The notes under the pieces: generated by a model
The model's database searches: none
Told to the model about the DNA's origin: nothing
The model's input: only the letters and a program-made list of their open reading frames with translations
Assembly (NCBI GenBank): GCA_040235415.1
Contig: JBECKR010000162.1
Location: forward strand, 1 to 12,304
Origin: JBECKR01 sp040235415
GTDB taxonomy: Bacteria; Acidobacteriota; Polarisedimenticolia; Polarisedimenticolales; Polarisedimenticolaceae
Reading direction: 5' to 3'
DNA length: 12,304 nt
Made by a program: the position numbers and the translations under genes
Shown: positions 7,540 through 12,304 of the stretch, piece by piece
Layout: each line of letters starts with the position of its first letter
Numbering within the stretch: the first letter of the stretch is position 1

Positions 7540-7918
7540 GGTCGCAGCCACGCTGACCTACGAGGTCGAGTTCGGTCGACGGCCCCGGCCCGCACCGGTC
7601 GAGCCCGTTGGCCGAGTGCCTCGAGTGACTCGGCTCCTGGCGCTGGCTCACACGATCGACAGCTCGATACGCGCCGGTGAGCTACGGGACCTCGCCCACG
7701 CTGCCGACGTCATGGGTCTGACCCGGGCGCGAGTGACCCAGATCGCGAACCTCACCCTGCTAGCGCCCGAGATCCAGGAGGAGATCCTCAGTGCCCCGCC
7801 GATCACCGAGGGCCGGGATCCGATCAGCGAGCGTCAGCTCCGGCCGATCGCGGCGGAGCCGGTGTGGGACAGGCAGATGGCTCTGTGGCGGGCACTTCGT
7901 CCCGAGGAGGCCGAATGA
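7529..7918 (+). CDS. Small HTH protein, ParB/KorB-like DNA-binding segment, recombinase accessory
   Basis: A 129-aa protein starting at GTG and overlapping the recombinase end by 11 bases. The core is IRAGELRDLAHAADVMGLTRARVTQIANLTLLAPEIQEEIL (about 47-87, quoted in parts: the HTH is GLTRARVTQIANL at 63-75). The pattern 'AD..GLTRARVTQI..L..L.P.IQE.IL' resembles the HTH of ParB/KorB proteins. Such proteins commonly follow large serine recombinases in elements of Planctomycetota and relatives. It probably binds DNA and may act as directionality factor or operon regulator; this is inferred from position and the HTH. The next gene overlaps its stop by four bases. Confidence 0.82.
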   Translation: MSRRVAATLTYEVEFGRRPRPAPVEPVGRVPRVTRLLALAHTIDSSIRAGELRDLAHAADVMGLTRARVTQIANLTLLAPEIQEEILSAPPITEGRDPISERQLRPIAAEPVWDRQMALWRALRPEEAE

Positions 7919-8196
7919 GCGACGTGCAGTTCTTCCAGACCCGGATGGGCCGGAAGTTCTACGACCACACACTGCCGGCCCTGGTTGAAGCCGTGGATCG
8001 ATTGGGGAGCGCCATCGCTGCTGAGCGCCGGGACCCGGCTGTCCACGAGTTGACCGCCTACGCCCGCGATTTCGATGATTCGGCAGACATGGAACTCAAC
8101 GCCGCGTTCGTTGCGAGTGGCGCGGCGATCCGCGAGGCGTTCGGCCGCGTGCGAACCAGTATCGCAGCCCCTCGGCGAATCCCTACGAACGTTTGA
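7915..8196 (+). CDS. Small conserved 'FFQTRMG' protein (93 aa)
   Basis: A 93-residue acidic protein beginning MSDVQFFQTRMGRKFYDHTL, then helical (PALVEAVDRLGSAIAAERR) and ending in a basic tail. The 'qFFQTRMG.kFye.tmp.l...l..L' start is, from memory, typical of short proteins of unknown function that follow the HTH gene in these recombinase operons. The ATG overlaps the preceding stop as ATGA (7915-7918), so translation is probably coupled. It is the last solid gene of the operon; two TGA stops are adjacent at its end (8194-8199). Confidence 0.75.
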   Translation: MSDVQFFQTRMGRKFYDHTLPALVEAVDRLGSAIAAERRDPAVHELTAYARDFDDSADMELNAAFVASGAAIREAFGRVRTSIAAPRRIPTNV

Positions 8197-8285
8197 TGAC
8201 CGATGCTTACGGACGGCTGGACGCGCTTCGAGTGTCATTCCCGCCGAAGCATACTCGGGGCGGAGGTGTGAGCGCGCGGCGTTGA
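8196..8285 (+). CDS. Possible 29-residue coupled ORF
   Basis: ATG at 8196 shares a base with the preceding stop (TGATG) and opens a 29-codon frame, MTDAYGRLDALRVSFPP and onward, ending at a TGA. The overlap fits the packing of this operon. However, there is no clear Shine-Dalgarno sequence and the frame is too short to judge. It may be chance. Confidence 0.2.
   Translation: MTDAYGRLDALRVSFPPKHTRGGGVSARR
8203..8257. repeat. Nested inverted repeats downstream of the integrase operon
   Basis: ATGCTT-a-CGG at 8203-8212 pairs with CCGAAGCAT at 8244-8252 (nine pairs, one bulge). CGAGT at 8229-8233 pairs with ACTCG at 8253-8257. This lies in the 180-bp gap between the last operon gene and the methyltransferase, a reasonable place for an attachment site or terminator. 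There is no T-run, so termination is less likely. Confidence 0.2.
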
Positions 8286-8376
8286 GCGATCGAAAGCTAC
8301 CGGTGACCTCCGAGTACCCTCGTTGGGTGCGCCCAGGCTAGATCTCGGTGGGTGTTTCTGGTATCGTGGCTGAGAC

Positions 8377-9264
8377 ATGCGCGTGTATCGTCGATTTCGG
8401 GAAGATCGCGAGGTCGTCCTCTGGCGAGGAAGTTGTTTGCCATTCCTGCGTGGGCTTCCGGACGAGAGCGTCGACGTTACGATCACTTCGCCACCGTACT
8501 GCATGGGACGTCCTTACGAGAAGGGAGCAACCCTCGAAGACTTTATCGAGCTTCATGAACTTGTTCTCGCAGAGGTCGCGCGCGTAACAAAACGTGGCGG
8601 TGCCATATGTTGGCAGGTTGGGTATCACGTCACGAAGGACCGTGTAGTTACCCCCCTCGACTACGAAGTCCACAGGATCGCCTTGACCCTCCGCGACCTC
8701 GTACTGCGCAACCGCATCATCTGGCACTTCGGTCACGGGCTGCATAGCAAGCACCGGTTCAGTGGGCGACATGAGACGATTCTCTGGTACTCAAGGGGAG
8801 ATGGTTACCACTTCGATCTCGACGCAGTCCGCGTCCCTCACAAGTACCCTGGCAAAAAGGCTAGCAAGGGCGAACGCAGAGGGCAGCCAAGTGGCAACCC
8901 ACTCGGTAAGAACCCGGAAGACGTATGGGTACTTCCGAACGTGCGCGCGAACCACGTCGAAAAAACCGCGCACCCGTGTCAATTTCCTGTCGCACTCGCC
9001 CAGCGATTGATACGTGCATTATGTCCCATTGGCGGTCGCGTCATGGACCCTTTCGCAGGGGCTGGCTCAACGGCCGCAGCTGCGATCTTGGAAGGACGCG
9101 GGTTCATCGGCGCGGAAGTCAACGTTGAGTATTGCGAACTCGCGGAAAAGCGGGTACGACTTGCGAAGAGCGGAAAACTCCGAGTGCGCCCCCTCGACGC
9201 ACCAATCTTCGCGCCGCATGCAGGATTGGCAGTTGCTCGAAAGCCCTCTAGCTTCCGCTATTAG
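8377..9264 (+). CDS. Class-beta DNA amino-methyltransferase (TSPPY type)
   Basis: A 295-aa SAM-dependent DNA methyltransferase. Motif IV TSPPYCMG is at 37-44 and motif I DPFAGAGST at 224-232, so the catalytic motif comes first: the beta-class order used by N4-cytosine and some N6-adenine enzymes. The SPPY form favours N4-cytosine but does not prove it. Between them lie HETILWYSRGDGYHFD and DVWVLPNVRANHVEKTAHPC...FP, a conserved run of this family just before motif I. Start at ATG 8377; there is only a weak GAG upstream. Base use is less GC-rich than the element core: in the first 30 codons I count 17 with G or C in third position, against 25 of 30 in the primase. No restriction endonuclease gene is recognisable beside it. 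Its stop overlaps the stop of the converging gene, so it either is an orphan methylase or works with the DGQHR/HEPN-like pair. Confidence 0.9.
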   Translation: MRVYRRFREDREVVLWRGSCLPFLRGLPDESVDVTITSPPYCMGRPYEKGATLEDFIELHELVLAEVARVTKRGGAICWQVGYHVTKDRVVTPLDYEVHRIALTLRDLVLRNRIIWHFGHGLHSKHRFSGRHETILWYSRGDGYHFDLDAVRVPHKYPGKKASKGERRGQPSGNPLGKNPEDVWVLPNVRANHVEKTAHPCQFPVALAQRLIRALCPIGGRVMDPFAGAGSTAAAAILEGRGFIGAEVNVEYCELAEKRVRLAKSGKLRVRPLDAPIFAPHAGLAVARKPSSFRY

Positions 9265-10229
9265 GGTGCGATGCCTGATTGCCCGTCTGCGAACTCAGAA
9301 AGAAACGTTTCGTTGATCGGGCTTTCGTGCCATCTCCGCAACAGGACTCGCTCCTGATGGAGCACTCCCGAGTCCCGAGCAAGATCGTCCAGCAGCAACG
9401 CGGCCATTCTCACGAGCACGAACGCCAAAGCCACTGTAAAGTCATCAACATCGGCTTCATCGAGTACCTCCCCCGACCGAAGGCGTCCGCCGAAACAACC
9501 GAATTGCTCCGCGGGGACGAGTTCGTGGAGGTCGTCGAAAAGCCATGCACTAGGTTTGTAGTGGAGGCGGTTTCTTTGACGGCCGAATTCGCTTACCTGC
9601 TTCGACGCTAGCGCGGCGACCCATCGAGCCGGCCAAATCGATGCGTCTATCTTGGTGACTCGCAGTAGTCGCATGAGCAAGGACCAAATCGGGCGATGCT
9701 CGACGCGGCCGGAACATGCCCAGCTGATCAAGACCTCCGTTCTGCTGGGTCGTCGCCGCGCACCCGATTTGCGGTCTCTTGAGCAAACGTCAACTATGAA
9801 CACGTCGTTCTCGACCTCGGCGACGACAACGCCCAGCAGACACATCAAGCTACGCGCTGCGAACATCGCTGCTTGATAGCACGTCGAGATCGACCAAGTA
9901 CGAAGACCCGCGCTGAAGTCAACCTGGCCGGCGCCAGCGACATTGGCTGCCTTGTGAAGCAGCGCGACACCCTCCAGCAGAACTCCAGTTTTGACGCCCT
10001 CGATGTCATTCCGCAACGTCCGTGCGTATCCCGCCTTCCTACCTTGAGCGGCCAGTTCCGGCGCTACCGTCGTCACAGACGGAAGTTCAGCGACCGCGAT
10101 CTCCGGGAGAACTCCTGCCTCCCGCTCAGGCGGGCAGCTTGCTAACCAAATGTCGCGCAACTCAAGCCACGATCTTGCCTGCAAGTCCGATTCGCGTCTT
10201 TCCCACCACGGCTTCCGCTTGTTGGCCAT
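9261..10229 (-). CDS. Uncharacterised helical protein, possible HEPN-like domain
   Basis: A 322-aa cytosolic protein not recognised outright. A helical stretch at 114-133, ISTCYQAAMFAARSLMCLLG, resembles the first helices of HEPN proteins ('Y.aaf.AAralLlllG'). A later FGRQRNRLHYKP segment has R217 and H223 separated by five residues, within the Rx4-6H spacing of HEPN ribonucleases; the residue after R217 is Gln, not the usual Asn, His or Asp. A final hydrophobic helix (TVALAFVLVRMAALLLDDL, about 265-283) is amphipathic rather than clearly transmembrane. The ATG at 10229 follows the DGQHR stop by 4 bases, without an obvious Shine-Dalgarno sequence, so translation may be coupled; a TTG at 10280 is an alternative start. 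If HEPN-like, it could be an RNA-cleaving effector. That is inference. Confidence 0.7.
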   Translation of the reverse strand: MANKRKPWWERRESDLQARSWLELRDIWLASCPPEREAGVLPEIAVAELPSVTTVAPELAAQGRKAGYARTLRNDIEGVKTGVLLEGVALLHKAANVAGAGQVDFSAGLRTWSISTCYQAAMFAARSLMCLLGVVVAEVENDVFIVDVCSRDRKSGARRRPSRTEVLISWACSGRVEHRPIWSLLMRLLRVTKIDASIWPARWVAALASKQVSEFGRQRNRLHYKPSAWLFDDLHELVPAEQFGCFGGRLRSGEVLDEADVDDFTVALAFVLVRMAALLLDDLARDSGVLHQERVLLRRWHESPINETFLSEFADGQSGIAP

Positions 10230-10233
10230 CACA

Positions 10234-11304
10234 TTAACGAAGTTTAATGAAGGTCTGGCCTTCCTCGAGCGAGTCCACAAGAGCGGTCCGGAGGTCCTCT
10301 GAGGCCGAGTTTTCGGCCTGTGTTCCCGTACCCCGTTCTACCCAAAGCCCGAAATCGAAGTCACGAACACGCTTGAATGTGCTGATCGCATCGGCCACCG
10401 TGAACCCCCCATACTGGTTCACAGTCATGTCGAGAAAGGTCGGCAGTACGTTCATGAGCGCCCCGAAGCCGAGTGTCTTGAAGAAGATCGAGTTCTGCTT
10501 GCTGTACTCAGTCGGGAAAACCTGTGCCAAGGCCCTGTAGTAGTTTCCGAGAAGCGTCTTGCGATCGTCGTCGTTGAATACGTACAGTCGTCCGTCCCGA
10601 CGAATTAACGGCGCCACCTTCCGCACGAAGTTGGTCATCGATATTTCACCCTGCTTCGGAGACGTCGTAACAACGATCTTTGCATAGAACGGAGATTCTT
10701 CGTCCAACTTCATCGCGGTTCCGAGATCCGCCGCCCGCTCTTGAGTAAGCTCCTTTTCCGTCTTCGTAGGTGGGAGATGCCTCAGGAGGTCGAAGTAGAG
10801 CGACGAGGGGACGCCCTTTTGCTCACGATTGATGGTGACGAAACAATTAATTTGCTTCTCAAGTGGTAACCCGATGAACCCTACGACGGGTAAAACTATG
10901 TCGCGTTCGGCTCGATGGGCCCCGGCCAAACGATGCTGTCCATCGATTACCCAACCGGCATTTGGCACGTTGGAAACCCGAAGCCGCGATCCCGAGTCGT
11001 CGAGGCTGGCGCGATTAGCGTCGAAAGAAATGAGCACACTATTCGGAATAAGATTTCCGGCATCGATGAACTTCCCGATCTTCGCGGCACGGTAGGGAGA
11101 CAGCACGCGCTGATACCCTTGATCCTTGTCTTCTTCCCGCCTGTTAATCTCGGTCACTGACCATAGGTCTTTGGCGCTCCCAGTGAACGCTACGAGCGTT
11201 TCGCTGCCCTGCGAGAAGGATAGGCACGGAAAGTCGAGGTGAGGCGCCGATCGCTTCTTTGAGCTCGACGGACGTTTGCTCTTCTGCGTTTTCCGCTTCG
11301 CCAT
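10234..11304 (-). CDS. DGQHR-domain protein (DndB/DpdB-like)
   Basis: A 356-aa protein with a basic N-terminal tail (MAKRKTQKSKRPSSSKKR) and the domain hallmarks in order: GYQRVLSPYRAAKIGKFI at 63-80, VIDGQHRLAGAHRA at 119-132 (DGQHR at 121-125), and FVTINREQKGVPSSLYFDLL at 155-174. DGQHR proteins share a fold with ParB-like proteins. They occur in DNA phosphorothioation (DndB), the 7-deazaguanine Dpd system (DpdB), and in the DNA-modification sensor SspE as an NTPase motif. None of the other genes of those systems is visible, so this is a DGQHR protein in a different setting. Start: ATG at 11304 with AAGGAG six bases upstream; a longer open frame to 11460 lacks such a site. It is the first gene of a leftward pair with the HEPN-like protein. 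GC is clearly lower than in the element core. Confidence 0.88.
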   Translation of the reverse strand: MAKRKTQKSKRPSSSKKRSAPHLDFPCLSFSQGSETLVAFTGSAKDLWSVTEINRREEDKDQGYQRVLSPYRAAKIGKFIDAGNLIPNSVLISFDANRASLDDSGSRLRVSNVPNAGWVIDGQHRLAGAHRAERDIVLPVVGFIGLPLEKQINCFVTINREQKGVPSSLYFDLLRHLPPTKTEKELTQERAADLGTAMKLDEESPFYAKIVVTTSPKQGEISMTNFVRKVAPLIRRDGRLYVFNDDDRKTLLGNYYRALAQVFPTEYSKQNSIFFKTLGFGALMNVLPTFLDMTVNQYGGFTVADAISTFKRVRDFDFGLWVERGTGTQAENSASEDLRTALVDSLEEGQTFIKLR

Positions 11305-11610
11305 CAGGACTCCTTCTCGCTCCCGCGACGCTGCCGTTCCTACAGCGCTTCTACGGGCAGCATCGGCTTGAGTCTCATCGGTCCAGGATCGGCCTTTGGA
11401 AGACGACACCAAAGATGCACCGCTGCCGCAACGCGCGGTCACTTCTCCGGTCGGATCCACGCAAATCAGTCCCCGTCGACATCAGACTCACGACGGAGCG
11501 AGCGAATCTCCGTGCCGAGTCGGATCCCAGAGTTCGGATCCATCGTTCGCGGCGTCGCCAGCAAGACTTAGCGCCCTCGCCATGAGAGATTCGGGTGCGG
11601 TCGCGACATT

Positions 11611-12051
11611 TCATCGCGGAGTCGGCTTCCCGGAGCACATCGGCTCGCCGGATTCTCCCGGCTCGACATCGAACTCCCAGTCGGTCCGAATCCCAACCTC
11701 GCTGAAACCGCAACACGGACATGCGGCTAGCTCAAGTGTGTCCAGGCGTCCTGACCGGTAAACAAGTTCCCGGTGTTTCTTTCCGATCGCCCGAAGGCAT
11801 CGACGCCGGTGGCTCAGGAACGCATGCATCGGCGACTTCCGTCAGCGACGTCGAATCGCCTCCGGGCTCTCTCGCCCGTTCAAGGAGATCGCGAGATCCG
11901 AGTTGGCGGTTGTCGGAACGCAGCCGGCGAGCACTGCGATTTGGTCCGAACTGAGAGAGCTTACACCTCTTCTAGCTCGATGGGAAAGTGTCGAGATGTG
12001 GTGAGATCGGAGCGCCGGGGCCCCGCACACCCCTCCCCCGGCTGTTAACAC
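11611..12051 (-). pseudogene. Possible broken or spurious reading frame with a CPCC motif
   Basis: One minus-strand frame runs from 12051 to 11611 and is interrupted by a single TGA at 11844-11842. The downstream 72 codons contain LELAACPCCGFSEVGIRTDW, which looks like half of a zinc-binding site, followed by an acidic tail. The upstream part contains LSSDQIAVLAGCVPTTA. The shared frame suggests one gene with a nonsense change, but neither half matches a family I know and no ribosome site is evident. Chance is a real possibility. Confidence 0.2.
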
Positions 12052-12062
12052 GCCCGCGGGCG
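12043..12062. repeat. Adjacent palindromes TGTTAACA and CGCCCGCGGGCG
   Basis: TGTTAACA at 12043-12050 is a perfect 8-bp palindrome. It is directly followed by a perfect 12-bp palindrome at 12051-12062. A related TGTTTAACACGC lies at 12121-12132. These could be binding sites or part of a control region for a gene beyond the right edge. Confidence 0.3.
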
Positions 12063-12179
12063 GTTTCTTTTCCGGGGAGTGGCTCCCCGAGCGGGATGCA
12101 CATGAAACGGAGCGGGAAGTTGTTTAACACGCGGAGAGCCGCCCGTCTTCGCCTCCCTGAGCCGCGCCGAAACCGCCCG
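12057..12179. repeat. 11-bp inverted repeat enclosing a hairpin
   Basis: CGGGCGGTTTC at 12057-12067 is the exact reverse complement of GAAACCGCCCG at 12169-12179. Between the arms, CGGGGAG at 12073-12079 and CTCCCCG at 12083-12089 form a 7-bp stem with a 3-base loop. No T-run follows the hairpin, so it is not a standard terminator. It could be a structured leader or a protein-binding region. Confidence 0.3.
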
Positions 12180-12304
12180 TTTCAACTCGCTCGCGGACTA
12201 TCCCGACCCCCGAATGCGCCCCGGTCCCGTCGATTTCGGCGGATTCAAAGCGCTGGCGCACTATACCCACAGGCAACTCACGGCGACGTCGAGCCATGCC
12301 CTGG

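Larger units (their letters stand above)
11305..12304. other. 1-kb right flank without a convincing gene
   Basis: Open frames are present on both strands but none has a recognisable domain plus ribosome site. The part next to 11304 must hold the promoter of the leftward DGQHR operon; I could not pick out clear -35/-10 boxes. A possibly degraded Cys-containing frame lies at 11611-12051 on the minus strand. GC rises again from about 12000, where palindromes cluster. The last 90 bases (from ATG 12214) are open on the + strand and could be the start of a gene outside the window, with no supporting motif. Confidence 0.5.

Noticed and set aside
5890..7551. A 553-codon minus-strand frame opposite the recombinase
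   Set aside because: It shows no motifs and exists because GC-rich codons rarely give stops on the opposite strand; the recombinase frame is unambiguous.
11305..11460. Longer start for the DGQHR gene
   Set aside because: The extension has no ribosome site or conserved sequence, while the ATG at 11304 has AAGGAG at ideal spacing.
12106..12304. Open + strand frame at the right edge
   Set aside because: It is plausible in codon use but without a convincing start, ribosome site or motif; the reverse strand is also open over much of it.
1..12304. tRNA, rRNA, CRISPR array or insertion sequence
   Set aside because: I found no cloverleaf, conserved rRNA stretch, regular spaced repeats or transposase reading frame; a dedicated scan could still find a degenerate tRNA at an attachment site.

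Overview
This is a GC-rich stretch of bacterial DNA that looks like part of an integrated mobile element with an attached block of apparent DNA-modification or defence genes. The host is probably a high-GC environmental bacterium. The set of a DUF2924 protein, a large serine recombinase, a small KorB/ParB-like HTH protein and a 'FFQTRMG' small protein, together with a ParB-methylase of the 'NTDPPYNVRVEPRSNNAIA' kind, is one I associate with Planctomycetota. That assignment is an inference from gene style, because there is no rRNA or housekeeping marker here.

Left part (1-1467): the 5' two-thirds or so of a ParB-domain/DNA methyltransferase fusion gene runs leftwards off the window edge. A 446-bp intergenic region separates it from the rightward operon. 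That region holds a small hairpin, a perfect 6+1+6 dyad (TAACAC-C-GTGTTA) and a plausible promoter.

Mobile-element core (1468-8196, + strand): eight tightly packed genes, in order. They are a hypothetical protein with a probable C-terminal helix-turn-helix; an AlpA-like excisionase/regulator; an 880-aa primase-helicase (CHC2 zinc finger, Toprim, P-loop ATPase); a 67-aa small protein; a DUF2924 protein; a 530-aa large serine recombinase; a 129-aa HTH protein; and a 93-aa small protein. From the primase onward every gene overlaps the next by 1 to 11 bases, so they are very probably co-transcribed and translationally coupled. Several starts are TTG or GTG, fixed by good Shine-Dalgarno sequences. 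Together they supply integration/excision and autonomous DNA replication. The 3' end of the primase gene carries repeated AGCGTCC/GGACGCT heptamers that may be iteron-like sites.

Cargo or neighbouring island (about 8300-11304): base composition falls clearly here (sampled lines about 50-55% GC against about 65-75% in the core). A rightward class-beta amino-methyltransferase (TSPPY, DPFAGAGST) meets, tail to tail with overlapping stop codons, a leftward two-gene operon: a DGQHR-domain protein (DndB/DpdB/SspE-like motif) followed 4 bp later by an unrecognised helical protein that I read as HEPN-like. This methyltransferase, DGQHR protein and HEPN-like protein trio is the best candidate for an undescribed system in the window.

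Right flank (11305-12304): no convincing gene. It contains a possibly degraded Cys-rich reading frame on the minus strand, and near the end a cluster of dyad-symmetric motifs. I saw no tRNA, rRNA, CRISPR array or insertion sequence.
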